Shown piece by piece: positions 1 to 14,610 of a stretch of 64,000 nucleotides of DNA. Position 1 is the first letter of the stretch. Every line of letters starts with the position of its first letter. A model generated the notes under the pieces. The model ran no database searches. It was not told the DNA's origin and was given only the letters and a program-made list of their open reading frames with translations. A program made the position numbers and the translations under genes. Source of the DNA: Tetrahymena thermophila SB210 (taxonomy: Eukaryota; Ciliophora; Oligohymenophorea; Hymenostomatida; Tetrahymenidae); NCBI RefSeq assembly GCF_000189635.1, contig NW_002476350.1:1255-65254 (forward strand). The letters run 5' to 3'.

Positions 1-145
1 TCTTGTATTTTTATTTTTATAATTCAAGAAAATACATAATAATAATTACTATTTTTAAGTTTTCCTTAGTATATTATGTATGATTTATTTATTATTTTAA
101 TTTTATTATGCACATTTATTTATTTATTTATTTTAAATTTCATTT

Positions 146-787
146 TCAAATTTTATCATCATATTTGCTCTTTTTATTTTTTTTGTATGATATTATGTGC
201 TCTGAGTATTTTGGATTAGAGCAACATAATTTTAGAAAATCTATATAAACAAGATGAGTTTCCTTTTATTATACTTTACTTTTAGCTAGCCATCTTTCGG
301 CTTCAAAAGTTAAATAAAATTCAAAAGCCTTTCCATATTTAGGATGTTAAATGAGCTTGTGCAAAGAATTGTTATTAAAACTGTAAAGCTTAAAATAATT
401 TTTAGCCATTTTGCGTGCCTAAGAAGGTTTGGTACCTTTTAATACAAAATCTGTTAGCAAATCATTTTCTTTTATATCTAACAAATAACTAAAGAATGCT
501 TTAATAATATTCTTACTGATATTATTCTTCGAAATATTGTCAAATTTTTAAAGAAGGTCACTCATTTCATAACCATCAATTTGCATTTAATAGCTTTCTG
601 TAAATTCTGAATCAATTTCACTAATTTTGCTATCGAAATTTTAAAAATCGCATTAAGTTATACTGTATTATGTTTGAATGGAAGATTATTATTTATGGCT
701 GGAATGGTTATTATGATAATTACTCGTTTAATCAATATTGATTAATTGTTCTTATTAATTTAAGTTATAGGCATTCATGCTTAACAT
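146..787 (-). CDS. Short-protein array family, member 1 (213 aa)
   Basis: Function unknown. With TAA/TAG as Gln the frame is open from an ATG at 787 (a second in-frame ATG is at 778; an in-frame TGA lies just upstream) to TGA at 146-148. The N-terminal third is rich in Q, N and S and poorly conserved. The core begins near residue 90 (DNISKNNISKNIIKAFFSY) and holds the family signatures HPKYGKAFEFYLTFEAE and FLKLCC. The tail is basic (YKKNKKSK). No signal peptide or membrane segment is obvious. It is the most diverged intact member, keeping only two cysteines in the CCC position, as the 4.2 kb copy does. No introns. Like all members it is on the minus strand. The intact frame with a family-typical length argues for a working gene; expression is not shown. 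Confidence 0.75.
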
Positions 788-3700
788 TAATTAAGATAAT
801 CAAAGAGCAATTTAGTTTACAGTTTTATAGAAAATTATTAATTGTTTTAAATTTATTATTTATGACTTAAGATAATGTTGAAAAATATTTTTTATTTAAT
901 ATTAATTGCTCTAAATTTTTTTTTTTTTAATCAATTTTATTATAATTTTTTGTTTTTAATTTTTATAATTAGCTTGATTATATTTATAGAATGTATGACA
1001 AACATAAGTTGAGTGAATATTTAACCGAAGAATCCCAGTTTAAAATAAAATTTCAATAAACAATTCTTTTAAAAATAGCAATTTCTAATATTAAAAATGT
1101 ATCTTAACTACGATAAATTATTTTTTAAACATTTATTTTGCTGTATCTTTGCAAAAATTTATGAGATAAATTTTTTTATTTATCAATGAAATATGAAAAA
1201 TAGTGAAATCAATCACGTTTTTTTATATCGATGATTGATTGAGCTTAATATCTGATGTATATTTTTTCAAAAATGTTACATTAAGTAAATTCATTTGTTT
1301 AATATAAATTTTAATTTTACTCTTTATTTTCTAGATTAAATTTTAAAGAAATAACTCTATATTGATTTTTAAAGTGAATACAATAAATATAAAATCTATG
1401 ATTTATTTTTTTAAAAATGTTTTAACCTGATATCAATTAATTTTTTATAATCCTTTTCAGAAAATAATTAGAAAATTCTTTTTTTTTATTAATTTTTAGT
1501 ACTGTAACAATAAATTAAAAAAGACTAAAATATGCAGGTCATATTATCTATTATCTTTTTTTAATTTTGATTTTGTAATTATTATCTGTATGTAATCTTA
1601 TTTCGTCAATTATTTATTAGAATAGAAATCTGTGGGTGCTCTCTTAGATCGATCATTCTCTCTCTCTCTCTCAATTTTAAATGTATAAAAATTCATCTTA
1701 TGGCTCTTGATAAATATACATGCAAATTATCTTATTGAATAGAAAATAGATTAGTAATTGTATAATTTCTAGAAAATTAATTTATAAAATTCGAGCTCTG
1801 AATTATTTCTCAAAGTAATTTGGGAAATAGAAATACTTAAAATATTTCCTTTTGAAAGATAATATTCTTTTTAAAAAGTAAATTTAATATTTAAAAAATC
1901 AATAACAAACCCTCAAAAATTAAATAGTAAATTGATTTGTTATCAACTATCTGGAACATAATCTATTTACAAGAATAAATTTTCAAAGATATTTATGATG
2001 TAATACTTAAAGGGGGTGCAAATAGAAGTGAAAGTGTGAAATTCAATTTTTTATATAAACAGGATATGTAAAGCTAATTAAATTTTATCAAATAGTAAAT
2101 TTTAAGAAGCATCATGAATTTCTAATTATTTCTGATTATTACTTAAATAATTTATTATTCACATATAAAACTAAATTCTAATTTACCCTTCTTTTCTTTT
2201 TTAAGTATAATATTGATTAGATAAATGAATAATAATAAAAGTAATTATGAGCAAGCTTTTTTTGTGATAAATTCAATAGTTTTTTACTAAATTCAGCAAA
2301 AAAAAGGAAAAAACATTAATATTTTTAATATCTAAGCTATTTATTACTAGAATCTTCAAAAAAATTATTTTGTCAAAATTTAAAACTCTTTGTTTTCATA
2401 TTAAGATTTTTAAGTCGCAACATTACACACCACTAAATTAAATTAAAAATTTTAATAGGCAAAAAACTAGTTTTTTCCTATTCTAAAATAAATTTTCTCC
2501 AATATAGTTTGTCTGCTATTTGGAATGATTGTTACTTTAAAATATTTGGAACATTATATTTAACAAATTTCTTTGTTACATTAAAATTGATTCTCCTATC
2601 TTTTTTTAAAATTTATAATTCAATTTTTTAAAAAATAATCCAGCGAATGCGAATGGGTAACAAATTTTGATAGATTATGAATTTTAAGTTCATAATTTAT
2701 AAATCAGAAGTAATTATTTATTGTTAATCAAAGAATATAGTTATTTGTTTTTCATAGCAAGTTTTTATTGGATAAAAAAATCATACATATTTATAATTGA
2801 ATAAATTAAATTAAATGCCCATAAAAATCATTTAACTTTTAAATATTTCAATACTTTATCTAATTTTTGTAATTTCAAATAAAAGAATGTCATTTTTTAA
2901 AACAAACTATTAAAAATTGCTAAAAATATGTTGAATATATTAATAATAGTCTGATTAATTTATAAGATTTTTGATAATATTATACAAAATTGCCTCAAAA
3001 TAATGTTCTTATATTTAAACAACTATATTTTATTAGATTTTATACATTTAACTTCGTTTTAACGAAAATCATGAATTTGTTTATCAATTTATTGATTTAA
3101 TATTCTTATCCTGCTTTTTATAGCTTTTTATGTTTATATTCTAAGTTAATTACTAAAAAATTGCTTTTAAATCATTTTATACATTATTTAAAAAAACAAC
3201 TAAATCACTAAAAAAATGTATTATTTTCTATCAAACGAATCAACTAATTAATTAAATAATGTATAACAGCTTCAACCAAACAGATATAATTTCTATAGCT
3301 TACTATTCACTAATTTAATAATTTACAGTAGAAAATAATTGGTTAATTAAATCTGATAGAATATAAATTTACATAAAAAATCAAATCAACTTAATATCAT
3401 TAAAACACCTATTTTTCTAAAAAAATTAATTTGTAAATATATTTATCTATTTAAATAATTTAAAATATATAACAAGTTATTGATAATAATTAACCATAGT
3501 GTTCTTATTTTTTAAATTTATTTACTACAAACAAACATATAAAATATATACTATAAGCTCTTATTAATTAACTCTTACACCCTTTTAAAATTTTGTGTGA
3601 TATTTTAGATGTTAAGGTACTCAATCAAGTATAAAATCTGGAGTGGGAGTAGGTCTTAATTAATGAGGATTCATGTTAATTTAAAAAATAAAATTGTTGT

Positions 3701-4186
3701 TTAATTTTATAGAAGTTGCTTTTTCGTTAGATACTTACTTACTTACCTTGTTTTTTAGTAAAACATTTTATAATATACTAAATTTAACATAATTTTTTTG
3801 TTTAAATTAAAGTTAATTAACAAATATATTTTCATTTAAAAATTTTCAAAAATATGTAAGAAAGAAATGGTTTTTAATGAGAATTATAATTTTATATATA
3901 TCACAATTTAACATTTAAATCTAGTTGTAAAATATAAATGGAACATGATTAATAAATAATTAAAATTTTTAGATTTTGAGAAATAAATAACCTTGAGGAC
4001 AAAATAAATTAAAAAATATCTTGATAAATTGTATACGTAAACATATTTTAAGTACTAATAATATTGGTTATTTTTTTAATAATTTATTATTTAAATTTTT
4101 CAGAAGTGATTTATATGTTTTTTATTATAGTTAATATGTTTTATGATAAAATTTGCATAACCTCTGATAGCTTTTATATAATTTTA
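788..4186. other. Gene-free AT-rich spacer
   Basis: No coding signal was recognised on either strand. It contains a (TC)n tract near 1660-1673 and many homopolymer A/T runs. A slightly GC-richer patch at about 3590-3680 has no recognised identity. A weak match to the family's upstream motif (AAAGTGTGA) lies near 2030. Confidence 0.5.
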
Positions 4187-4819
4187 TCAAATTCTATGGT
4201 CAAATCTGCTTTTTTTATTTTTTTTATATGTAACTAAATAGGATGAGTATTCTGGATTAGAACAACATAATTTTAAAAAATCAATATATATTAAATGAGT
4301 CTCCTTTTATTATACCTTACTTTCAGCTAACCAGATTTCAGCTTCAAAAGTTAAATAGTACTCAAATGCTTTGCCAAATTTAGGGTGATGAATAAGCTTA
4401 TGAAGTGAACTGTTATTGAAACTATAAGATTTAAAGTAATTTTTAGCCATTTTGCGAGCTTATTCAGGTTAAGTGTCTTTGAATACAAAATCTGTTAACA
4501 AATCATTTTCTTTTGTATTGAGCAAATAGTTAAGGAAAGCTTTAATAACATTTTTACAGATGTTGTTTTTTTAAAGATCATCAAACCTCTAAAGTAGATC
4601 TTTCATTTCATATCCTTCCAATTACATTTAAAAGCTCTATGTAAAATCTAAATCGCCCTCGCAAAAATCTCTGGATTCATAATTTTATTAATCTTACTAT
4701 TATATAAAAGTAAAGCTTTTTGATTCTTAAGACATAAATCTTGTAATATTTGAATCATGTATCTAAATTTTTTCATAAGATACTTCAGATTAGTTACATT
4801 TGATATTTTAATACTTCAT
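4187..4819 (-). CDS. Short-protein array family, member 2 (210 aa)
   Basis: Function unknown. The ciliate-code frame runs from ATG at 4819 to TGA at 4187-4189, 211 codons with no intron. Core signatures are KNNICKNVIKAFLNYLLN, HHPKFGKAFEYYLTFEAE and FLKLCC, with a basic tail (YKKNKKSRFD). It resembles member 1 more than those further right (TKENDLLTDFVF, ARKMAKNYFK), so the two form a left-hand subgroup. A partial copy of this gene and its 5' flank lies at about 7.3-8.7 kb. An internal in-frame ATG at 4735 is an alternative start, but the longer form matches the family length. The motif AGTGTAATCTC lies about 480 bp upstream. Confidence 0.75.
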
Positions 4820-7324
4820 CTTAAAGAGCTGATAAAAAATTCAAACTGAATAGAAATTTGATCTTTTATAATATTAAATATCAGCTGTGTATGTTGGCAA
4901 AGAGTTGATAATTAGAAGAAAAACTTTTTTTCACCTTTTTTTGATTAATTAATTAATAAATAAATTTTTGCCAAAAATTATTACTGAAAAAATTTTTGAA
5001 TTCAATAAACTCTTATCCAATCAAATGGGATAAGTATTCCCTATTTTTTAATCTAAAAACAATATTTCAGAAATAAAACATGAACTAAAATATATTTTTA
5101 AATGATTTAATTCATTTTATCATATTGTGAAATAGACAAACTAAAATTTCTTACACTATCCTAATAAAACTCTTTTTTATCATTGGCTTCACTGTTATGA
5201 TAAATAATCAAATAATTACTTCATAAAGTGTAAATTGTTTCAAAAACAAAATTATGTAGAAAAAACACCATAAATAACATTTATAAAATTTTAATAGTGT
5301 AATCTCAAATTTCAGTTTCTTTTATTGGGGAAACTAAACAATAGATTATTACTATTTTTAATTATCATAAAGCAATCCTCTTTTTACCATTAACCACTCA
5401 TTTATATTGAAATTAATAAGAACAAATCACTATTTCAAACAAAAACTCATCATTTTAAAAGAACACAATCAATAAGCATGCATAAAAATATCTATACTAA
5501 ATAAATTTACCTTTAAAACTATTTTTTTATCTCTCTATTCTATTATAATGTTCATTTTATAATATGAAATTTTTAAGAATAAGATGTAAAATCTAAAATT
5601 TAAAAACAGTATCTCATATTAAATCATATAACTCTTTGAAACATTAGTCCTTCTATAATTGAAACAACTGAAAGAATATTTTGTTTTTGAGCTTAAATGT
5701 GTTTAAACCTAATTAAAACATCAATATCCTACTATTTCTATTATTCATAAATAAAAATAAATATATATCCTTTTCTAAATGTGCTTAAATCGTTAAATAA
5801 ATATAAAGTTTATTCTCAATTTTTACTAATTTTAAAATTACTTTTCGCTCATGCTCATGAATAAAATTTGAAGTTTGTAAGTTAATTTTCTTCCTTACAA
5901 TAATAAAATTATAAATCACGCTTTTTTATTTAAGAAATTAATTAAACTAAGTTTTTTATTTCAACAACGAAGTAATTAAATTATATATGACATTGGTGCT
6001 TTAATATAATTTTTTGAGATAATTTATATACGATATATTTTATTAAACCGATTTCTATTTTGACCTTTTAAAAAATTATTAAAATTAGGCAATTAACAAA
6101 ATGTCTTTTTTGTTATAATTATTATTATAACAATTTAAATTTTCCCTTAAAATGTATTAATGCTCATAATAACCTATTAATACTAAGACAAAATAGCATA
6201 AATATTATTGAAAAATATGCTTTAAATTAATTAAAGCTAATACCTTCTATTAATTTTTTTTCTTACTTTAATTTTAACAATTTATTCATCTAATTTGCTT
6301 ATTAATTATAAGCTAGTATAAATATTCTTCAATTTCGTAAAAAGTTTATGATTTGTTTTGAGTTTTTTTTTTTTAAAAATCTATTTCATATTTATCACTA
6401 AAATATGCCAGCCTAGCCAAAGTGTTGAATATAATAAAAAAATTTACTTCTATAATTATCAATATCCTAAGACAAATTTTCCTTTAATATAAAGTTTACA
6501 TTTTTACATAATGTTTAATTTAAACAAATAATTTATATATGAATAATTACAATTTATGATAAAGAATATAGGCTTTATGGTTATTATAAATATATATGGT
6601 TAAATAATTATTCCATTTCACTTTAATTTTTATCATTAAATTTATTTATTCTATTTTATTTTGTTAAAAGTTACTATGTAATTTGAAAAGTAATTAAAAG
6701 ATAAACATAATTTAAATAAGTCAATGTATATTATGTATTCTTTTTTAACGAAACTCTACTCTCTAATAACCAATTTTATTATTCAAAAGTTAAAAAATTA
6801 AATGTTTTGTAATACTTTGGAAGAGAGAGTTAAGACTTTGAAGAGATTTATTATTAAAATTAAATAATTTTTTAGAAAAGCTTTACTCATTTAAGTGCTT
6901 TATTTGGCTGAATTTATCCACTTTAATCAATTCAGCATGTGAATCAACATTTTATTATTAATTAAGTATCTAAAGAACTCTTTAGTAATATTTTTTATTG
7001 TATTATTTCTAAAATTAAATATATTTAATATATAAAATCATCTATTTCAAATAATCTTGTTTTTAAGTAAATTAAATTATTTGATGTATTTGGCTGAACT
7101 TGTTTATTATTTTAGTCAAATAAACAGTCAATAAAATTTTATTCATAATAATTTTATGGTTATTAATTAATAACAAAAGTATTTTCTATGTTTACTAAAC
7201 AATGACCTTAAATTCTATTTATGACAAAAATCTAGTTTTTAAATTTAAATTTTTCTTGCAATGACAAATATAATTTTTTTAAAAATATAGTTTGTTTTTT
7301 ATTTAAATTAAAGTAAAAAAAGCT
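4820..7324. other. Spacer with duplicated 5' flank
   Basis: No gene seen. About 5290-6130 is alignable with about 23570-24420, and 4820-5700 with about 7745-8700, so it is duplicated flanking DNA of the short-protein genes. The remainder shows only AT-rich sequence. Confidence 0.5.
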
Positions 7325-7745
7325 AGTAGAGTAATGAAGTGAATTTTAGTTGAAACTATAAGATTTAAAGTAATTTTTAGCCATTATGAGTGCTAATACA
7401 GGTTAAGTGTCTTTGAGTATAAAATCTGTTAACAAATAATTTTCTTTTGTATTGAGCAAATATATAAGGAAATCTTTAATTTTTTTAAAGATTATCAAAT
7501 CTCTAAAGTAGATATTTCATTTCATATCCTTCGAATTTTATTTAAAAACTCTCTTTAAAATCTAAATAACTATCATAAAAATATCTGGATTCATAATTTT
7601 ATTAATCTAGCTATTATATATAAAATTAAAGCTTTTTGATTCTTATGGTATAATACTAGTATTATTAGAGTCAGATATCTAAAATTCTTCATTAGATACT
7701 TGAGGTTATTTACATTTAATATTTTAAATCTTCATCTTTATGAGC
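7325..7745 (-). pseudogene. Decayed copy of short-protein member 2
   Basis: The minus strand matches member 2 from about the FNNSSLH region back to its start, but the C-terminal third (HHPKFGK...LKLCC) is missing. An internal deletion removes the CKNVIKA segment, and stops and frame shifts break the rest. Homology continues into the upstream flank to about 8.7 kb, so a whole gene-plus-flank block was copied and then decayed. Boundaries are approximate. Confidence 0.7.
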
Positions 7746-10669
7746 TAACAATTTATTAAAATGTAATAGTAATTTGATCTTTTTATAATATTAAAAATCA
7801 ACTGTGTAGAGATGAAGTCATGTTTGTTGACAAAGAGTTGATAATTAGAAGAAAAAATTTTTTCACCTTTTTTTGATTAATTAAGTAAACTTTTAACAAT
7901 AATTATTACTGATTTTTTGAATTGAATAAACACTTATCTAGTCAAAAGAATAAGTATTCCTCATTTTTTGATCTAAAAATAATATTTCCCAAAAAATTTG
8001 GGCTAAAATTATTTCTTAAATGTTATAATTCATTTTATCATATTGTGAAATAAACAAATTAAAATCTCTTACACAATCATTTTAAACTCTTTTTTTCTAA
8101 TTGACTTCATAGTTATTTTAAGTGATCAAATATTTACTTCATAAATTGTGAAATTTTTTAAACAAAATAATGTAGAAAGAACATCAGAAATAACTTTTTA
8201 AAGTTTAAAAAGGTGTAACCTCATATTTAAGTTTATTTATTGGGGAAACAGGACAGTAAATTATTAAATTGTATGCTTTTCTGATGTTTTTAATTTTATA
8301 ATAAAGCATACCTATTATTACTATAATCTTTTTTGTATATCTTGAAATTAATAAGGACTAATCGTTATCTTAAATAAAAGCTCATTACTTTAAAAGAAAG
8401 CAATTAATAAATGTGCTTATAATTACCTTTACTAAATAAATACTTCTCTAAAACTATTTTTTATATTTCTATATATTATTATTTTGTAAGGTTTATTTTA
8501 TAATAATAAAATTTTATGAATAAGATTTAAATTCAAATATTTAAAAAAATATCTCATATAAACTCAAAAAACTCTTTGAAACGTTAGTATATAATTGAAA
8601 TTAACTTAAACACAATTTATTAAATTTTATAATTTTTAGTTTTTAAAAATTTTGTGAGCTTGAATATGTTAAAATTAACTAAAATAAACAATATCCTAAT
8701 ATTCTTACCAGTGTTTCTAATCCATAATTCATGAACTCTATTGATTGAACTTATTTTTTCATTAAACATTAATGATATTAATGAAATAAATTCACTTTAA
8801 TAATTATTTTATTGATAATAATTTTTTATTCTAAATATAATGAAATGATAATTAAGAGTAAAATAAATTAAAGATCATGAATCGATATTAAAAATTACAG
8901 TCGTGAATATCGATAAAATTATTGAATATAATGAAATTAAAAAATTAATGAATTTAATAAATATTTTTTATTTTTAAAAAATCTAAAACATAAAAAACAA
9001 GTTAAATAATTTATCATTTATTTCTTGAGCTGTTTAAGAACATTTGCTCAATTTATTCCTATTTTATACTATTATATAATAGATTTAAATGGTGAATCAT
9101 GATATTTTAAATTTATTTATTTGTAATATTATAATATAAATATTTTTTTATTATAACATTTTTTATTTTTATAACATAATAAATATAATTAGAAGGATCT
9201 GAAATGTATATTTTTTTTAATTTTATTAAATAATACTAAAGAAATTGTTTAGTTTTATTTTCATAAAAAATAAATATTTAATTTAAAAATTATATATTTT
9301 TTATTGTATTGCTTGATATTTAAAAATAAAAATTTATTAAAAACTTTAATTATAATTATAATTAAAAAATTTGAATAAATCAGCAAAATAAGCATAGTTT
9401 AATATTTTAGTTTTGAAAAATCTATCTATATTGATAGGAATTACTAAATTAAAATTTGTTTATTATATGAAAATTAGATAAATGGAGTAGCAATAAATAT
9501 TATTATTTTTCAAAAACCATTTAAAATATCGCTTATAAATATAAAGCTATTTTTACTTAATAATTTTTTTAATATTTATTGAATTTACATAAATATCTGT
9601 CTCTTAAAAGGCTAAGTCTTTATTTAAGTGGCATAATTACTAGTAAAATTATGAAAAATAAAGTTTTTACAAACTCTAATACATCCAAATAAATAATAAA
9701 AGAATAATCATTGTAAAATTCAAAATTTAAATCTTTAATAAATATAATGAAAATAGTATATCTATTTTTAGCAAATTGAATAAGAATAGTTAATAATCAA
9801 AAATTCTAAAATACCTCCTTAAAATAGAAGTTAAGAGATAATCAATGTTTTTTTTAAGCTTATTTTTTTTAATATATTTTGAAAAAATTTGTTAATAGGA
9901 ATTCTTATTAACCACAACATTTAAAGTAACCAAATATTAAATCAAGTAAGTACTCTTTAATTAATAACTAACAAAATATATTAGCTTGTCATTAAAAAAT
10001 GAGAATTTAAATTAGGTGATGCAAATATAGATCATTTATTTTTTAACTAAAGTGATTAATTAATCACTTTTTCAACCATTTACATTTACAATATTTGAGT
10101 AAGTATTTAAAATAATATAGTTTGTGAAAAGTAAGAATTTGTATAATAAATTAAACAGCTTAGCTTTATAAAAGTAGAGAAATGATTAAGATTAGCAATT
10201 TAATCACTAAAAATAAGTATTTTGGAATTTTCTAAAATTTATGCTTTGAAAAGTTTTTAATTTAATATTGAAATCCAGTGCTTTTTAACTTTTAGTAATA
10301 TTAACATATATTTAATCATTTTTCAATCCATTATTCTTTTTATTTTTTTAGAAATTAAAAACACCCAATAAATCTCTATAACTATAACTGATTGATTACG
10401 GATACTGAAAGATATTACTTAATTCAAAAATATATATATTTTGAGTAATTTATATCTTTTATTTTCTGATACAAACACGAAATCTTAAATAAATTGATTA
10501 AGTTGTTTAACTGTAAATTGACAAATATAAATATAAATTTAATAACTTTTAAAATAATCCTATTAAATTTGAAATTACAGACTATTTTTCTCAAAAGCAA
10601 GTAAAATCAATTACTTCATTAATATTTGATTTTGAAGCACATTTAAATTACTTTAGGTAAGATTTTTTT

Positions 10670-11320
10670 TCATTATTTATTATTAAATGCTGTCTTTTTA
10701 CCTTTTTTATATGCTATTAGTCGATTAGAATAATCTGTGTTGCAGCAACATAATTTTAAAAAATTAATGTAAATCTAATGATCTTCTTTTTATTTAACTT
10801 TACTCTTTTCCAGCCAATGCTCTGCTTCAAATGTAAGATAAAATTCAAAAGCTTTTCCATATCTAGGATGCTAAATTAATTTATGAAGGTAATTGTTATT
10901 AAAATTGTATTATTAAGTAAAATTCTTAGTTTGCTTTCGAGCATTATTTTGTGATTTTTCTTTAAATACAAAATCTGTTAGTAAATCATTATTTTTATCA
11001 AGTAGGTTTGCAAAAAAAGCTTTTATGACATTTTTACATATGTTATTTTTAGAAATATTTTCAAATTTTAATAGTAAATCATTATTTTAATAATATTCTT
11101 CATCTTAGAATTCTGAGTTATTTAAAACAGATGAGTCTGACTCATATTGTGATTTTAAATACGAGTTTTATTGATCATTTTAATTCATATGTTTATTTTC
11201 ATTTCTTTCATTCGATTTGCAACTAGTAATGAATTCTTTTTCAAAAAGAATACCTTAAGCATTATCAATTAATGAATCTTTTTTAGAATTTTTATCCTCA
11301 AACTGTCTATCTTATTTCAT
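10670..11320 (-). CDS. Short-protein array family, member 3 (216 aa)
   Basis: Function unknown. ATG at 11320, TGA at 10670-10672, 217 codons, intronless in the ciliate code. The N-terminal half is polar (K, N, Q, S, D) with the family motif SQYESDSS near residue 75. The core has SKNNICKNVIKAFFANLLD, HPRYGKAFEFYLTFEAE and INFLKLCCCNTDYSN, then a basic end (YKKGKKTAFNNK). The three consecutive cysteines and the KKGKK tail mark the right-hand subgroup. Its closest relative is the duplicate at 26582-27232, with the same length and the same start context. The motif AAAGTGTAAT lies about 310 bp upstream. A soluble, possibly metal- or nucleic-acid-binding protein would fit the composition, but this is speculation. 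Confidence 0.78.
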
Positions 11321-11630
11321 TTCTCTTTAGGTATTATATTATAAAATAAATGATAATAGATTTTAGTAATTTGCTAATTAAGCCACAGATTTTAATAACA
11401 TTTTGATATTAATCTTTATAAATTATTTATTTGTTAATTTCCTTTTTTAATTACTTACTTACTTATAAAAAATTTATATTAATGACAAAAATATAAAATT
11501 GTTAGAAAATTTATAATAGATTTAAAAAATAAAAAGAGTTTAATTTTTCTGTTAAAATAAGTTTTTGCTTTTTTAAATTTTAAAATCGTGACTATTATTA
11601 TTTTCTTCCAATCTAAAAAAGCCTACTATG

Positions 11631-11640
11631 AAAGTGTAAT
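11631..11640. promoter_or_regulatory. Shared upstream motif AAAGTGTAAT (array genes)
   Basis: Candidate element upstream of array genes. Matching copies lie at 5296-5306, 16739-16750, 23570-23580, 27525-27537 and 27856-27868, with weaker forms at 8211, 17535 and 18254. For members 3, 4 and 6 it sits about 300-310 bp before the ATG (ATTACACTTT on the coding strand); for members 2 and 5 at about 480-520 bp. It may be an ancestral promoter element or merely shared ancestry of the flanks. Confidence 0.35.
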
Positions 11641-12669
11641 ATTTTTGTAAAATATCGAAAAATTTGTTTAAAATTGCTTTAAAGGTTGATTTTAAAAATA
11701 ATAATTATACATTGATCTTCTTTAACTTTTATGAATGAAATAAATAATTAAAGTAATAGAAAAAACAATTTTTCTATTATAATATTATTAATATTTAAAA
11801 ATCATTACTTGAACGAGTGAATCAAAATAATGTTGATTGAATAGTAATAAATTTTTTATTTAAATTAATAGATAGATTCACCCACCACTCAAAAAATTTG
11901 CAGATAATTCAATATTTCCAGTCAATTGATAAACATTAATTTTGAAAAGTAATTTAAATAATAAGTTTAATCTAAATATAGTAATTGTCCTGTAAATACA
12001 TACAAAAATTTGTATTTTTATTAATAAGCCTTGTTTATTCTATTTTAATATAAATAAGTTATCTACTAATTAATTCATGTTTTATATGTTATTTCATTAT
12101 ATCAGAATATTTATTTCTATTCTATTTTATAGTCTTTAAGTAAAAAGCTCGAATTCAACGATTATATTAAAATTTCTATTTATTTTCCTTATTCCTTATT
12201 TATCTGCATAAAATAAGACAAACAAACAAAAATTAATTAACTTATTTATTTTTATATATAAATATTGAAATTGATCAAATAAATCAAAAATAATAAATAG
12301 ATTTTAAGGTTAAGGTGTTTATCTTTCTGTCTTTCACCTCGAAAAAAATACACATCCATGAATTCTAATATAAAAGTTTTATTTACTTTTTGTTATTTGA
12401 AAAAGATTAAAATTCTATTTTGATTTTAGTTTAGTTTTTGTTTATACTAAATCATTATTTTTTACCAATTGAAGTAAAAGAGGTTAGAAATTTTAGTCCA
12501 TTAATTTCGATTTAAACTTTTTTGGAGATAATTTAAAGATATTTGGCAATGTTTATTATTTGTTTACTTGTTAATTTGTTGTGTTAATTAATTAATTACA
12601 TGTTTTTTCATTTTAAATGTATTTATTATTTAAATAACAATACTTTGAATAAATATACTAGAAAATATC

Positions 12670-12670
12670 T

Positions 12671-12704
<34 letters not shown>
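12670..12704. repeat. (TTTA)n microsatellite
   Basis: About 35 nt of uninterrupted TTTA repeats. The corresponding place in copy B (near 28876) has a much shorter tract, so it has changed length since the duplication. Confidence 0.9.
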
Positions 12705-12706
<2 letters not shown>

Positions 12707-14334
12707 TTTGATAATATGATTAAGAAGTCACTCAGTTATTAATGAAAATGTTTGATTATTAATATATAAAAGCTATTATTTAACTAAAGCTATAGATATA
12801 AATATTTAACTCCAGGTATTTCTAATAATATTAATTAGCATATACTTAAAATTAGATATAATATTGAAAATATTTTTTGAGAAAGCAAATTTAAATGAGA
12901 AGTTTCCTAATATTTATTTCTAAACATAATGAAGTAAAATTTGAATTATTAGATAAAACAAGAGTTAAAGTAAATTAGTAAATAAAGAAGGAATGAAATT
13001 CCTGAGATATTTTTTTATAATTATTAAAACCGCACAAATTGTAGGACGGACTAAATCAATTTAAATAATGTGACGATTATTAAAAGCTTACTGTTTCTAA
13101 TTATTTAATTTAAAAAACTCATTAGAAATAATTTTGTTAGCTATTGTTTCAAAACAGATAATTTAAATTTTTGTTGAATTTATTTCAATAAGTCTCCGTC
13201 TATATAAGCATAAGTTACTAAAATTTTTAAATCCACCTAATTATTATAAAATTATTAAAGAGTTTGAATGTGCCATATTAATAAAAGTAATATACACAAA
13301 ACTTCAACAAAAAAAGTCAAATACATATTAAATGTAAATTAGATATCTAGTTTTAAAGGGAACTAACTAATAGGAATAATTAAATTTAAAGAATATTATG
13401 ATGCTCCATTAAAAATTAGAGGTTAAAATTTGAAGAATTTTATTTTTTAATTTCTTTTTTCAAACTTATTTAAAAAAAGCAAGTAGGTATAATAATCTTT
13501 TTGCCAATAATTTTTCAGTAACCCTTAATAAATAAATAAATCAAATATATATTGTTTGTTTAATAATTTACAATCAATTTAAGTATCTCATAAAAAATAC
13601 TTATTTAAATATTATGATGCAATTTTTTATAATTATTTTTCATCATTTTTATAGAATTCAATATATTTTAATCATTAAAATCTGTATTTATTTCTTCAAT
13701 GTTCATGCGAATATTTAAGTATTCAAGGATAAAAAAAATTATCATATGCAAAATAAAAAAAGAAAAGAAAAAATAGATTCAAATAATACAATTAATTTAA
13801 AAAATGATAACAATTTTTTAATATTTTATCTTTTTAAATTGTATTTCTTTAATGAATAATTTCATATTTAATACAGGAACATTTTTATAGTTTTTGCTTG
13901 ACAATATTAAAAATAAATTAAATTGATCAATTTTCTTCTTATATTTTTCTAAAATAGATTGTACTTCGTTAAATTTTTGTTAAATTCAAAAATTAATGTT
14001 TGTAACCCAATACTTTATTTTTTGATGTAAACAAAAACCCTTAAAGAAATCCACAAATTAATTTTTTGTAAAACTGATTTATTTTAATCAAAAAACTTGA
14101 AAAATAGACAAAGAAAAAAATTTACAGATACTAATTAACTAAATTTCCATAAGTAATCTAGAAAATTTTCATGAATTAGTATGATATTTAAGCCAGAATA
14201 TTTTTCACTTTATATTGCCATATAATATATTTCTGATATTATAATAGCTAATTAGATGTTTAGGATATTAATTGTTGCAGCTTTTAAAAGTCAATAAATG
14301 TCCTATAATTTTCCTATCTTTATACTTTATTCTT

Positions 14335-14610
14335 TTTTTCACAATGTTTAGTTCAATAGGAAGGTAAAATGCTAAAATTTTTCAGTATTAAGGATTCTAA
14401 ATTAGTTTATAAAGGTTAGTACTATAAAAGAAATAAGCTTAAGTAAATTATTTTGTTTGCTTACATTACAAGCAATAAATTGAGAAACTCTTTATAATGC
14501 AATATCTGTTAATAATTTATTATTTGATCAAGTAAATAAGTATTATATTTTACAGTAAATTACAATTTTACAAATATTCTTCTTCTTACACATTATGAGT
14601 TACTTAAAAC
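14335..14610 (-). pseudogene. Decayed short-protein relic (copy A)
   Basis: The minus strand keeps recognisable pieces of the family core in order (the EF.L..EA segment, then KLI, then the region before it), but frame shifts, TGA codons and substitutions are scattered through it. The same decayed relic sits at about 30440-30725 in copy B, so the gene was already broken before the large duplication. Limits are approximate. Confidence 0.6.

Larger units (their letters stand above)
11321..14334. other. Spacer in copy A
   Basis: No gene seen. It contains the upstream motif AAAGTGTAAT at 11631-11640, a (TTTA)n microsatellite near 12670-12704 and the flank motif ATGATGCAA near 13615. All of it is duplicated at about 27.2-30.4 kb. 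Confidence 0.5.

Noticed and set aside
3590-3690. GC-richer patch considered as a tRNA or other small RNA
   Set aside because: No B-box-like sequence, cloverleaf or other recognisable RNA signature could be found by eye.
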